From positions 23,679,021 to 23,743,020 of the forward strand of contig CM030718.1 of assembly GCA_017979445.1 (NCBI GenBank): DNA of 64,000 bases, given 5' to 3'. The first letter of the stretch is position 1, and each line of letters starts with the position of its first letter. Below the pieces are notes generated by a model, which saw only the letters and a program-made list of their open reading frames with translations, was not told the DNA's origin and did no database searches. Positions 1-11,739 of this stretch are shown here, piece by piece. This DNA comes from Akebia trifoliata. Lineage: Eukaryota > Streptophyta > Magnoliopsida > Ranunculales > Lardizabalaceae. The translations under genes and the position numbers were made by a program.

Positions 1-241
1 AGTTTTAAATATGGGAGTTTTTCTAGAAGACTTGAAATTCAATTTCACTTTTGTTGGTGATCACATATTCGTGGTCTTTAATTCTTTTCACCTCAGCCAA
101 AACACTACTATTTATTAGTGACATTGCAAAGATCCCGACAGATGGGACGCAAATGTGAAAAGTGTTTTGGAGGAACCTTCCTTCCCTCCAATAAAATAAA
201 ATAAACAAAATAAAACAGAAATAAGTTTTCCAAAAGCCCTT

Positions 242-248
242 TATAAAT
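242..248 (+). promoter_or_regulatory. TATA box of family copy A
   Basis: TATAAAT lies about 75 bp upstream of the ATG of copy A. The same spacing is seen at copy D. The upstream stretch with 'gaggaaccttcc' and 'cctccaa' is also shared with copy D, so this is a duplicated promoter. Positions 1-241 otherwise hold only this homologous upstream flank. Confidence 0.5.
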
Positions 249-317
249 TACTGAAATCACAATAGGAGCTTAGAAATTTTCGTCTTCTTCTCCATCTTTA
301 CTAAGTTTCAATTAATT

Positions 318-675
318 ATGTCTACAAAACCCATTTTAATGTCTAATGGAGCAACTCTAAAAAAGGGAAATGTAAGGTTTCCACCAAAGAGAGTACAAAT
401 CAAAGCTAAAATTTTCCTCTCAATCATGGGTTTATTCTCTAAGGCAAAGTTGATGATGGGAAAAAAAGGAAGAAAATCAGAATAACAATACGATGAATAT
501 GAAGGGAAGCTCTAATTCCTCTACTGCACCTATAGACGCCAATCTCAAAAACCTAGAAAGCCAAATCGATTTGGGCTTTCTGAATTGGGTTGATGTTGTT
601 CTTCTTATTGATGAATTAGTCGATGTCCTTCCCCCTAAGTTACAAACTTCTAGTCTTGTAGATGATGAAATTTGA
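318..675 (+). pseudogene. Small basic/acidic protein family, copy A (frameshifted)
   Basis: This is the first of four paralogous short genes of unknown function in the window. The ancestral ATG is at 318, in the same 'ATGTCTACAAAACCC' context as copies C and D. The frame runs through the FPPKR and MGLFSKAKLMMG blocks and then stops in an A-rich stretch near 465-485. Compared with copy C, about 2 bases are missing there. The C-terminal half (LESQIDLGFLNWVD, LLIDELVD, ending VDDEI) continues in another frame and is open from the internal ATG at 493. The sequence therefore shows a frameshifted pseudogene, or a gene whose product is cut to about 55 residues. Re-initiation at 493 to give a 60-aa C-terminal fragment is possible but only inferred. 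No known domain is recognised. Confidence 0.7.
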
Positions 676-876
676 TTTAAGTGGTAGAAACAGGGGTCTC
701 TGTTTGTTTGTTTGTTTTTTAGATGAAAATCTCTGCTTTTTAAGGGGTGAAAGCATATTTAGAAATGGGCTTTAAGTATGGGAAATAGGTTGCAATTGGT
801 CTTGTTCTGTTTTAGGGGCGAAAAATAATAAACTTCTTTCTCTGTTGTTATATAAGTAAATGTGTTTAAATATAAT

Positions 877-2196
877 TGTGATTTTTGATCAAGGTCTAGA
901 AAGTCGTTTTTAGAGCCCTGATTACATAAACTTTATCAGTAAATCATATGTTAAACCTTCTAATTGCATATAATTCATTATTAGTCCATAATAATTATTG
1001 TTTTCAATTCAATTATATATTTCATAACTAATTACTATTATTTACGTGTAACGGAAATTATTCACAAAATTTCAAGGCGAATTAGAACAATCCGAAGTTA
1101 CCATTGTCATCTGAGATCCAAAATAAGACCATTGATCAAAATTTAAGTCAATCGAGCAAAATTATACCGTAGCACCATGGTCAACGGTGGCGACGCGGTC
1201 AACAAATAAAGTCAAGCCTCAAAATTTGTATTGAAACTTGGCGGCTAAAAGACATTCGTATTGAAGTAAAACTTTGGTATTTTTGTAATCACGAAATATT
1301 TCTAAAACCCTAATTATCCAAGAAACCCTAATCTGGTCTCTTTATAAATAGGAGACCAAACAAAAAGGCATTCCATTTCCAAGATCACCTCCCCCGGAGG
1401 GATCTCCCATCTCTCATCTTCTTGGAGATCAACTTCTTTTTTTTCTATTTTTTTAATTTTAGCTTTTATATTTTCTTTCTTTCTTAGTTTTACGAAAGTT
1501 GTAAGAAGGCTTTATCGATTTCAAGTCAAGAAGCAATAAATATATTTTCTTTATTTCATCTCTACTTTTTCTTTTTATATTTTCTTTACTTTATTTTTAC
1601 TTTATTGTTCTTGCAATGGCTGTTGGTAAAATCTCTATTAAATCGATTGAGAAAGTCAGAGCAAGATTTATTAGTATTTTACTATTCTCGTAATGGCTTC
1701 ATAGTTTTATTATGATAGTGTTAGGTATTTATTATTAAGTTTAATATTGCATGTTTCTCAAAGTTTTGATGGTTTCTTGCTTTGATTAGTTCAAGAAGAA
1801 CCGTGCTTTACGGAGAATAGTTAATGTTTATCTAATAATCTCAGCTTAATTTATTGTATACTTTTGATCTCGTTTAATATTATAACTATTTGATTTTTGA
1901 TCCACAAACATTAGCTTTGTTTAGTGGATCAAGATAAAAGGAAAATCGTAATTCGTTGAAAAAATTTGTAAAGATGGATCTAATTGATCTACACTTTTAT
2001 ATCATATTTTTAAGTTTTTATTTTAGTAGTTTATTTTAGATATATCTTTCTTGAAAACTGTTTTTAATCGATTACACAAACTTGAATTGAATTGAAAGTA
2101 AATATACTTTAGATTAACGTTGTTTATGTGGTTCGACCCCTTACTTGCTAAGGTTTTCTTTTGTCATTTATTTTATTATCATCTACAATTCGAACA
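877..2196. mobile_element. Insertion in copy A 3' flank, possibly a solo LTR
   Basis: Copies C and D run directly from the 'aaatataat' motif into 'accttctgctac'. In copy A these two motifs are separated by about 1.3 kb. The inserted block can be read as TG...CA, has a strong TATA-like 'tataaatagg' near 1343, and has a downstream leader-like segment and no ORF. These features suit a solo LTR. No clean target duplication was found, so the class is uncertain. Confidence 0.4.
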
Positions 2197-2504
2197 ACCT
2201 TCTACTACTTTAATGAGTAATTTGTGGAGCAAATTGACTCTTGATTGTGTATGATTTATAGTTTTTGTTTTTTGAGGTGAATTTTGTTTTCTATTTCTTA
2301 TCTTTTAAATTAATTTTGGTGTTATTATGCCTAGTTTCAAGATCATAAGGCCTCTTTCTCTCTCATTTCGATTTCTTTATTTTAATTAGAACTTGATGAT
2401 CAATCATCAAAATAATTTATAAACATGATTATTGTTTATTTATGAACTGGTGACAGATTTATGGGCATATTCATCTGAATTTCGAATAAATCTCTTACAA
2501 CTTT

Positions 2505-2550
<46 letters not shown>

Positions 2551-2900
2551 AGAAAGAGACATCTTTAGAATTTCATTGGGTCTTGGCCTCCTGGGAGGAG
2601 AGAATAAAAGTAGGTCCCAAAGAGACGTATAGATGATAGTGGTTTTCTTATGTGAGACAATGTGAGGTCGACTTGAAACAATAGCTTTTATACTCTTTTT
2701 TTTTTTTTGCTTCTGCTTTATCAAAATAGACATTTAAGCAAAAGTTGTGGGTTTGTTTATGGTAAAAGTATATATGTCTTCTATTTCTCTAAAAAAAAAA
2801 AAAACTCTATCTAACATTTTCCCCAAAATAACAAAACTAGTTATATATTAGACGTCAGGATCGTTTTCTTTTCTTATTAATTTAGTTATGAGTTGTGATA
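2197..2900. repeat. Duplicated 3' flank of copy A with (AG)n tract
   Basis: This stretch aligns by eye with 16383-16890 downstream of copy C and 34365-35040 downstream of copy D. Shared words include 'tttcaagatcat', 'attagaacttgat', 'agcaaaagttgtggg' and 'aaaactagttatatatta'. The (AG)n microsatellite at about 2508-2545 sits at the same place in all three. It marks the duplication unit that carries the small gene family. Confidence 0.65.
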
Positions 2901-2909
2901 ATAGGACGT

Positions 2910-3056
2910 CCCCCTTTGACACAAGCCCCGCTACGCCCCCATCGTAGAATCATAGATCATTTGCCTCGGGATACATAAGAAAAAGATTTATGATTATACG
3001 TATCCCAAGGCAAATGATCTAAGGTTCTGTGATGGGCCGTGTGTCAAAGGGGGGGC
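2910..3056. repeat. Foldback MITE-like element
   Basis: Outer arms CCCCCTTTGACAC (from 2910) and GTGTCAAAGGGGG (from 3041) are inverted repeats. Inner arms at 2953-2974 and 3000-3021 (tagatcatttgcctcggga and its near complement) extend the hairpin around a short AT-rich loop. It is absent from the equivalent place in copies C and D. No ORF. Confidence 0.6.
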
Positions 3057-3924
3057 ATTAGAAAATCATTACACTTCAGTTATCTTGGGATGTAAGATCG
3101 TGAATCTCTAGCCTTTTGTTGTTTCACCTGATTGGTACTCTTGATGACCCATGAAATTCCAAGAAATAAATAGCTTAAACATATATTTTTGATATTGTGC
3201 TATATTCAATAATTAGCAAGTCTAAATTCAATTATAGGGCTCGTGAGATCAATTTTTTTTTTGGTTGAAGATCTTGAATATCCGGACCTCCTAAGGCATC
3301 TGACTAATCCCTCACAACATGCATGTCATCCCTTCCACATGTACCCAGTGAACTGGGAGAACTCCCGAGTATCAAACTGAGGACCTCCGGTTTTGAGGCA
3401 TGGTCTTAGCCATCTCACCATCCTCTCGTTGGTTAGTGTATGTGAGATAATCATAAATCAAAGTGTAATCCAATGGCACAGGATTGGGATTTGAATTTGT
3501 AATTTACAAATTTAGTGGTCTTTCAAAGTATGGATACGTTCAAAATAATATTTTTATTTATTTTAAATATGATCTAAGTATGAATCCATGTGGGTCCATT
3601 AATTAAATATTTCTAAGATTGATTAATCATTTTTCATTGGTTTATGAGAGAATACCTTAATTAAAAATTGGACTAGTCTTTCTACAAATCGGTCGAGTTA
3701 CTGGTTAAATTGATTGAATCAATTGAATCATGTGGGCTGATTGACTTTTATAAAATTTAGTTTAGCCATTGTCTTGACTCATAGAAGCTAAGGGGTCTGA
3801 TCCAAACTGATTGGACTCTACTCGGATTAATCGATCCAATTTTTAAAATACTAGAATAATTTTATATCAGACTTGGATTCTAAAATGATCTAAGACTTTG
3901 ATAAACAATAGAATAATCGATCAT
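3057..3924. other. Non-coding flank shared with copy D
   Basis: No gene is visible. 3075-3240 matches 47570-47720 (attatcttgggatg... tgatattgtg...aataattagc). The stretch from 3480 to 3840 matches 18020-18480 downstream of copy C (gatctaagtatgaatccatgtgggtccatt). This shows that the duplication unit extends at least 3 kb beyond the gene. Confidence 0.5.
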
Positions 3925-4174
3925 ATTAGATTTCACATCACTCACATTATAGAGTGATGCTTGGGTCCATTGGGCAACTGACCTTATTAAGATTTCATGT
4001 CACTCACTTCATAGAGTGACACTCGGATCTACAGGGGAACCGACCTTATTAGGATATCGTGCCATTCACCTCATAGAGTGACAATTGGGTCTACAAGAAA
4101 ACCGATTTTATTAGGATTTCGTGCCACTCACCTCATAGAGTGACACTCGAGTTCGTCGGAAAATCGACCTTATT
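3925..4174. repeat. Four-unit ~62-bp tandem repeat
   Basis: Four diverged units share the words 'cactcacctcatagagtgac', 'gggtctac' and 'ccgaccttattagga'. Periodicity is about 60-63 bp. No ORF crosses it. Confidence 0.6.
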
Positions 4175-5560
4175 GCTTTACAAAAATTTATTGAATCGAC
4201 TTGAAAAACTTGAACAAACGGAGATCACAAAATTCATAGAATATAATCATTTTATCTTGATGGATTAGAATTATGGGCTGAATCTTTCACCTTAACAAAG
4301 TCCTTAAACTTAATCAAATTGGGTACGAGGTTAGCTCCCATACTATTAAATTGAGTCACCTCAAGTAGCAAATTGGATCACATGGGACCCTTATTATGAG
4401 CTTGAACTAAGCCCCCAAACATACAACAATGTATTATAAATTGAGTTATAAATTGAGCTACTTAACTCAATGGACTCAATCAAACTGGACATAGAATTGG
4501 CCCTCAAAATTTTTCTTTTGTCGAGACAACCAAACAAAATAAATTGGATCACATGGGATCCATTTTACGGGTACGAACGAAACTTCCAACCATTAGCCCC
4601 CACCTTATTTTCATGATGAGTTAACTCGCGTAATAAATAGGATCCCATAGAATTCTTAATTATGTGTATAACCTGAGCCCCTGAGAAATACAGTTGTTTG
4701 ATGCAATTCAGTGGGGATTGGGAATCCCAATGAATTAAATTGGATCCATGTCCCCCTTCCCTTGTGTTTCCTTATACAAGAATGTGAATTTAATATACAT
4801 CAAATATTGAAGTGTGTACATTTTATTACTATTGTTATTCATTTTATTGGACAAATCATATAATAAAATTAAATTTTTTATATTTACCTTTTTAATATAT
4901 AAATAATAAATTATACCTGATAGAATTAGTGTTTTCCTTATAAGTACCCTTCCTGCGGAGTACATTCGTTGTGAGAGTGCACGAGCCCCCTAGCAAGCAT
5001 TGTAGCTGTTGGTGACAACCCATGGCTACATAAATCAATATGGGCCATGAACTCATTAAATAAGTCTGGAAATATCATGTTGATCGTGGTGATATCAATA
5101 CCTTTGCAACTTCATCCTCATGTTGATGACGTCATCCATGACGTCATCCATACCTTTATCTTAATACCTTCCCATTCGTCTCTCCTCCCCCCTGCATAAA
5201 TACTGTAATTCTTCTTCAGAGATGGTTTAGCTAAATCAAAAACTTCTAATCCATATTTTGAAAAATGATTATTATTACATTATTTATATATATAAATCTA
5301 AATTTGGAGTTTCATGGAAGATTATTAAAAGCCTTGGATGAAGTCAAAAAATAAAAAATAAAAAATAAAAAATTAGAATTAAAATTATTTTCATGTTTCA
5401 GATGAATTTAGCCATGACACGGCTCTTCCAAACGCAGCATAGATCAGATGGATGGGCCGGTGCGTCCGACTTAAGCCAAGTTGGAAAAGTAGACGGACCC
5501 CATATCCACATGTCCCAACCTCATTGAAGGATCATCAAAATGATTGTAAATAGTTTTTTA
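4175..5560. other. Intergenic, no gene seen
   Basis: AT-rich sequence with diverged copies of a motif resembling 'aaattggatcacatgggac' near 4370, 4540 and 4640. Open frames here are short and show no conserved content. Confidence 0.4.
5127..5146. promoter_or_regulatory. Two tandem TGACGTCA palindromes
   Basis: Two perfect 8-bp TGACGTCA sites at 5127-5134 and 5139-5146 are separated by 4 bp. TGACGTCA is the classic bZIP (TGA/as-1 type) binding motif. The pair lies about 560 bp upstream of the copy B start. Regulatory function is inferred; a small local duplication of 'atgacgtcatcc' could also have made the pair. Confidence 0.3.
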
Positions 5561-5708
5561 AGTTGATATGACGTGTCGCATATTCAAAGTTCAAACTACG
5601 AAAAATCCTTTTAAAACTCTGGATCCTATAGAACCCCGACTTACTCTTCTCTTTCTTTTCTTCATCTTCACCAAGCTTCAATTAATTATATCTATAAAAC
5701 CCATTTCA

Positions 5709-6014
5709 ATGTCTCAGGGAAATGCAAGGCCTCAACCAAAGCGAGGACAGGTCAAAGCCGAAATTTTCAAGAAAATTTTCTTCTCAATCATGGGTTTGTT
5801 TTCTAAGAAAAGGTGGATGATGGGGAAGAAGAAGAAGTTGATGAAGCGAAGCTCTGATTCCTTTATTGCAGCTCCAGACGACAATCTCCAAGTCCTAGAA
5901 GGCCAAATCGACTGGGGTTTTCTGGATTGGGCAGATGTTGTTCTTATTGATGAATTGGGTGATATCCTTCTCTGTAAGTTACAGGGAGAGGATCTTGTAG
6001 TAGATGAGATCTGA
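5709..6014 (+). CDS. Small basic/acidic protein family, copy B (start shifted)
   Basis: The predicted 101-aa protein of unknown function is a paralog of copies A, C and D. The ATG used by the others is ATA here (near 5688), so the first family-aligned Met is at 5709. The open frame also continues upstream to an ATG at 5568, but that part has no counterpart in the paralogs. Shared blocks are PKRGQVKAEIF, SIMGLFSK, WMMGKKKK, LEGQIDWGFLDWADVVLIDEL and a VVDEI end. It has no intron, signal peptide or clear membrane segment. The N-terminal half is rich in Lys/Arg and the last 40 residues are acidic with aliphatic residues. The reading frame is otherwise undamaged. It may be a functional N-truncated member or an early pseudogene. 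Confidence 0.55.
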   Translation: MSQGNARPQPKRGQVKAEIFKKIFFSIMGLFSKKRWMMGKKKKLMKRSSDSFIAAPDDNLQVLEGQIDWGFLDWADVVLIDELGDILLCKLQGEDLVVDEI

Positions 6015-6243
6015 TTTAAGTTATTGAAGCAGGGGTCTCTGTTTTTTCATCGCTTTTATTTTTTATTTTTTATTTTTTACTGTTTTAAAGATCCTTGGAG
6101 AGGTTGAATTGGTGGAGGTCTTTTTAATTTTAATTTTATATGTATGTGTGAATCTTCTTCCCCTGCATCTATAAGAATGTGTCAAGTTTATTGTTGTCGT
6201 TTGTTTACGTTGAGTTTAAGATTTCTTATTTTTACATTTGAAT

Positions 6244-6251
6244 ATGTGTGT

Positions 6252-6306
<55 letters not shown>

Positions 6307-6320
6307 TGTGTGTATGCGTG
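6244..6320. repeat. (TG)n(AG)n microsatellite
   Basis: A compound dinucleotide tract about 230 bp downstream of the copy B stop. No coding content. Confidence 0.85.
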
Positions 6321-6534
6321 TTAAGTTACTCATGGGTTAAAGATGGTTGAATTTTAGTAAAAACTGATTGTCTGGTCCTCTGGCTACTTTTCATGGTTTT
6401 GGTTACTTGGAATAATTAGACTTCTTTGGGAATTTTTTGAGGAAATATTGGTTTACAAGATCTAACTTTCAATTTCTTCAATCTGGATTGTTGAAATCTA
6501 ACATAATTGATTTGAGTTATTATTGGCTTCAGGT

Positions 6535-6850
6535 AAAGAAATCCTCTTTACCGAGAGAAGTGGAGAGAAGAGGAGAAGAGAGAAACCCATTAAGAGAAGA
6601 GAACATCATGTTTGGATTGTAGGAAGAGAAATTGGGACAATTTTGGAATTTTAAAATGTCTTAAAAGAGTTCTACGGGCAGAGTGGAAATTATAAATTAA
6701 TTTTAAAGGATTTCTCTCCAAATCTCTCCACTTTTGGAGTGAGTAAACTCATCCTTTTCTCTTCTCTCTCCACTTAACAATCCAAACAAGATAAATGGAG
6801 AGAAATTCATTTATTTTCTCTTCTCATCTCTCCTTTTCTCTCAACCCAAA
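6535..6850. repeat. GA/TC-rich imperfect inverted repeat
   Basis: A GA-rich left arm (gagagaagtggagagaagag; gtttggattgta) is matched in inverse by a TC-rich right arm (cttctctctccacttaac; aatccaaac). This gives an imperfect foldback of about 315 bp, possibly a MITE. No target duplication was defined. Confidence 0.4.
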
Positions 6851-7299
6851 CACAATGTAAGGCACTGTGTTTGCCAATATGAAAAATGATTTTTCTCAAA
6901 AATGCAAATTTTCAGATATATTATAGCACATTTTTTTCTTAAAAATAATTTTTCTGGTTAAAGCAATTCCCATCCTTTAGCCAATCCTACCTTTTTCAAA
7001 ATTAATTTTTTCCTTCTCTTAATATTTTCCCCTCATGATTAGCCCCACTTTCAAAACTTAAAAGTCAACACTCAACTTCATCATTTTACTATGTGCAATC
7101 AAATGGAAGAAATCATTTTCATAAGTAGGAATTTATTTTCCTTTGAAAATGAATTCCCTACCATCGAACGAGCCCTAGAGTTTATCTAAATAAACTTGTT
7201 ACAATCCAAAATGGATTCATAAGGTAATATTCCTTGTGGAATTTTGTGATATGGGTTTACTTTTATTTTTTTAAATTTTCATTTGAGATATCTTTACTA

Positions 7300-7690
7300 T
7301 TATAATAAGAGAAGGTAGAGTAAAAGTGGTTGGACACTAAAATTTGGATTCCAAAAATACCACCATCTTAACATATAAACTTAATATAATCATTATCTTT
7401 TTTATGAAAAACCTAGAAAATGACAATCACACATATCCGAAATCACATTGATTAGTTTTTAAAATTATAAAAATGTCCATGAAATCTTTAAAACTATCTT
7501 TTAATTATACATAAGCCCTTCAAATATATGTGGGTTTGCACATGCCAACTTCTAGTTACTATTATAATGAGAGAAGGCGGAGTAGAAGTGGTGCAACACA
7601 AAAATTTGGATTCCAAAAATGCCCCCACTTTAACATTTGAACTTAATATGATCATGAACATTTTACTATAAAAAAAATTGTTATTGCACG
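7300..7690. repeat. Dispersed repeat family R1, cut by an LTR insertion
   Basis: A unit starting 'gagaaggtagagtaaaagtggttgga' and a second copy starting at about 7569 (gagaaggcggagtagaagtgg) are arranged head to tail. The same two-unit arrangement occurs at 29515-30090. The second unit stops abruptly at 'attgcacg' (7690), where the LTR begins. In the 29.9-kb copy the sequence continues with 'tctataaaatcat'. Confidence 0.55.
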
Positions 7691-9540
7691 TGATAGACAC
7701 CCTATTTTTGTACTTGATTGATTAATCAACTCGTCAACTTGATTGCGACGGTTCTGAATGAGGGATAAATATTCCAATGTTTTTGTTTATTACTAGAAAT
7801 ATTTCAGAAATTCAGATGAGATATCTCAAGTACACAAAACTTTAGAAACTACGCTGTGCTAGGAAAATATGACTCAAAAACATAAAAATTATCATTTTTA
7901 GACAAAAAAAAGTCTTACAAGAAAAATCACTAAAAAATGATCAAATTGTCAAAATACCCCTAACATCAAAACATCTCTAGAGCCTATATTACCCTTAAGA
8001 AAATCTTTTCGAATACATTAAACAACAAAATCAAATCAAATAAACCGTTTCACAAAATTTCACAAAATTTTAAAAATACTCCTCATAGGTCCCACGATCA
8101 TTTCATACTAAAAATTCATAAATGACACAAACCAATATTCTCATTGAATTTTTTACAAAAAATTGATTTCAAAACATCCAAAAATATTGAAAAACGACCT
8201 TGAAATGCAAAAGTCTTTTTTAGAGGCAAAACAATAATTTTCAACCTTAAAAATTTTAAATCTCGAAATTAATAATAAAAATATTAATTAACACAAAGTG
8301 ATATCTTAATAAATTGAATTAAAAATTTTAAACAATTAAAATCAATTAATTAAGCTTATGGGCCAAATTTTAAGTAATGGCCCATTTAAGTAGGAGCCCA
8401 CCAGACATTTATTAAAAGACCCTTCTATCTGGGTCTAAATAATTAAAGATATAATTAAGAGATTCTCCTAAAAATTTAAAAATATATTCTTTCATTGTAC
8501 GTAAGATTCAAAACCCTAAAATCCTAATTCTAAACACTAATATAAGAAACCCAATTAAACCTTAATTAAACAATCTTATCTTATTTAAAAGAAATCAAGT
8601 CAAACTAAAAAGTTCCTAAAAAACTCTATAAATAGGAGTCTCCACAACCCAATTTAGGAGGTCAAGAGAAATCCTACGAAAAATAGGTCAGAAACACCCC
8701 CCTCAACCTTCCCAAAACCCTAAATTTGAAGTCCCAATTCCTTACCTAACATTTAAACCCTAGTTTCAACTCAAAAAGCATCCAGAAACCCTCAAAAAAT
8801 ATCTAGAAATTTTTTAAAAAACATAAAAAATAAAAAATACTCAGATCTAGGAAGAGGATACCTCAACTTGAAGATCAGAAATAGATCTAGTAACGAATAA
8901 AAAATAAGAAAACTCACACGAGGACGCTCTCCGCCAGCTCTAAGAAAACCTGCTGTAGCAATCAATCAGATAAAAAGTAATTTTTATTTATTTATTGTAT
9001 TTTTTTATGTTAATTTTTTAGCAATGTAATTTTTGAAAAAGTAGAGATCAGTGTTTGTCGGGTGGGGTTGGTGCCTAACACCTTCCAACCCCGTAACGTG
9101 ATCCCTGGACCTGTTCTTTTTGTAGATCAATATTTTTTTTAATCTATTTAGAGTTAATATTTCAATTTCTAGACTATAATAACTAGGTGGCAACTCTCAA
9201 ACTCAAAAAAATGTAGATCCGCGACTTGCAGATTTAGGGCACTTTCAGTGGTGACTCTGCTAGAGATTTTGAGGATCAAACTTGAAAAATCCCAAATATT
9301 GGGGCATTACAAAATCGACTAAGTTTTTTTATTTAATTTGATTTATCTGATTTTTTTATTTGTTTATTTTATTTTTTTGTAGCTTGATTGTGGATCATGT
9401 GTTTTTGAATTTTGGGTATTATATTTTTATTTATTTTATTATCCAATTGAGGGTCACCTTTTGATGACCTTAAACAATAAAAGATTCAAACTGACATATG
9501 AATTGAGGATGGAATGATGGTGGTTGGGATGAGAGTCATG
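7691..9540 (+). mobile_element. Old LARD-like LTR element, 5' LTR plus truncated interior
   Basis: The LTR starts TGATAGACACCC and ends 'gcactttca' at 9247. It is about 1557 bp, longer than the 607-bp relatives at 36596 and 43183. Shared blocks include 'ggtgcctaacaccttccaac', 'actaggtgg' and the LTR end. It is followed by a primer-binding-like 'tggtgactctgctagaga' (9249-). The interior matches the nested element up to about 9540, including 'tttttgatgac', 'aaagattcaaa' and 'ggaatgatgg'. No coding region or 3' LTR is visible, so it is a decayed partial copy of the same family. Confidence 0.65.
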
Positions 9541-9574
9541 GATTTTTTTTAAAGAAAATTTTTAAATGAAAAAT

Positions 9575-9985
9575 TAGTACGCAGCTATGCATGGGTGGCA
9601 AGTTGTGAAATAAATTATTTGTAAGTGATGCATTAAAAAAAATTATCACTTTAATGTTGTTAAAAAAAAAATTTATGCATAGTGTGTCGTTAGTAAAAAA
9701 TGATTTTTGATTTTTATTTTCATCTTCTTCTCATATAATTATTTGTAAATGATACATTAAGAAATTAAAAAAAATTTTTTTTTTAATGTTGTTTGTGATT
9801 AGGAGAGAATTCCAAATATATATATATATATATATTATGCGTGGTGTGCCGTTAGCAGAAAATAACTTTTTTTTATTTTATCTTCTCCTCATATAATGAT
9901 TTGTAAGTGATGCATTAGGAAATAAAAAATTATCTTTTTTTAATGTTGTTCGTGATGAGAAGATAATTCCAAGGAAAAAATTGTA
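9575..9985. repeat. Three diverged ~125-155-bp tandem units
   Basis: Each unit carries 'atttgtaagtgatgcatta', 'ttttaatgttgtt', 'atgcgtggtgtgccgttagcag' and 'atcttctcctcatataat'. The units start near 9614, 9738 and 9897. This is non-coding, probably part of the truncated LTR element interior or a local duplication. Confidence 0.55.
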
Positions 9986-11166
9986 AAAAAAAAACAAAAA
10001 AGAAAAAAAAATAAATGACCTCGATCAAAGTGTATTTATTGCACTATAACAAGACCATAATATTAAACATGTGCCATCAACAATACCAATGAGGTGAAAC
10101 AAACATAATAACTGAACTTACATGCTTTTACCTTATCAAGCCCATCCGTTGGGAAGAAAAAGGAATGAAAACTATGATTGCAAGCGCATATTATCCCTAT
10201 TATGATAAAGTATTATCTCATACAATGTATGTGTACTTTCTTCCCAACAGGGTCAATTCTTTTTGAGAAACGAAATATTGTAAAGGACTAGCAGTCTCAA
10301 AATACTTTTTGATTTTTTAAAATTATGTATCAAGATAAAGATCTTGATCAATAAGAAGTCCCTCTTACCTCTCGAATCATCTTACCCACTCCTTAACTAA
10401 ACTAACATGCAATATTATTATTATGATTTTGTTAACGAGTGCCCTTAAGATGCTTTTGGAAGTAAGCATTTGAGGGTATTTTGACTGGAGTTTTTTTTCA
10501 AGCATTTAAATAGTACTTTTTTAGGTGTAATTAAGGCAAATTTATCGAAACATGCACTGTATTTTGACTATTTATCAAAATGGTAAATTGTAGTATTAAT
10601 TTCAAAAATGGTAATTTATCATTTTTAGAAATGATTTTTTTATCAAATCGGTAAAAACAGTATAAAAAAAAAAATATTATTCCGAAAATACCCTTTTTAA
10701 TTTTTTGACTGAAATTACGAAATAATCCTCTCCTCTTTCATATTTCTGTTTTGGTGTCGTTTGTGACCGTCGATTTGATGAACTCACACCCAAACCTTCA
10801 TGTTAACTATGATGGCACCATGGAGGGGTTGAAGCTCCACCGAATCTCCACCAGTTGGCTGCTTTAGATTAAAATAGATTCGCATTGCTGTAGAATGAGA
10901 CTTTCTCATCTCTCCCTCTTCATCTCCATTGGTTGCTCATGGAATGAATGGACGGCCTCGATCCTCTCCTCCATCCCCTAAGCTTTTATTTGGAAGAATC
11001 CCCACGTGCGGCATGCTTCTTTTACTTCATCGATGATTTGTGACCATTAATTTGATGAATTCAACCCTGATAGATCGATGATGATGGGGACTTTTAAGTT
11101 AGAAGATGCAGCTAATGTTTTGAGGACCAGTGAGATACCGTCATGACTTGAAGATGAAAAGTAGCA
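9986..11166. other. Intergenic, no gene seen
   Basis: No ORF with recognisable content. 10700-11150 has a higher GC content with scattered short words (gatttgatgaactcac) but no supportable reading frame. Confidence 0.4.
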
Positions 11167-11174
11167 CGCAAACT

Positions 11175-11712
11175 AGGGTTGCAACTTGGTTCGATTTGAT
11201 TCGGTTTGAGGTCAAATTGGAACTGAACCAACATAAGTCGGTTCCACTAAATAAGAACCAGAACCGAACCAAATTCCATTGGAACCAAACCAACCCAAAC
11301 CAAATTAAAGTCGGTTTGGTTCGGTTCAGTTTCACGGATTGCAAATCTTTTATAAATTATAAGTAATATTTTTTAATGAAAAAATAAACATAAAATTTCA
11401 TATAATAAATGACAAATCTATCCATAAAAAATCATTAGTTTATCCATAAAAGATCACTAATCTATGTAATAACGTTTAAAATATTTATAATAATTATTAT
11501 ATACATATATATTTATTTATTGCATAGGGGTTCGATTCTCGGTTTGGTTCGGTTCTATACAAACTTGATCCAAGAACCGAATCAAATTGATCGATTGTCC
11601 ATTTTTGTAATCCAAAACCGAACCGCAACTTGTTCCAAACCAAATCAAATCACCCCAAAACCATCGATATGGTTCGGTTCTCGGTTTGAACCGGACCAAG
11701 TTGCACCCCTAA
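11175..11712. mobile_element. hAT-like MITE, family with GGTTCGGT-rich ends
   Basis: The terminal inverted repeats are 'agggttgcaacttggttcg' at the left and the inverse of 'ccggaccaagttgcacccct' at the right. They are bordered by near-identical 8-bp duplications, cgcaaact (11167-11174) and ggcaaact (11713-11720). An 8-bp duplication suits the hAT superfamily. The interior is AT-rich and non-coding; apparent ORFs on both strands come from the repeated ggttcggtt motif. Related copies are at 25550-28234 (interrupted) and 30688-32070. The duplicated block at 23.6 kb lacks this insertion. Confidence 0.65.
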
Positions 11713-11739
11713 GGCAAACTTGTCTTGCTTGAAGCCTAA

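Noticed and set aside
11130..11732. Overlapping ORFs on both strands rich in NQ/RF
   Set aside because: They arise from the ggttcggtt repeats of the MITE ends; both strands open for the same reason.
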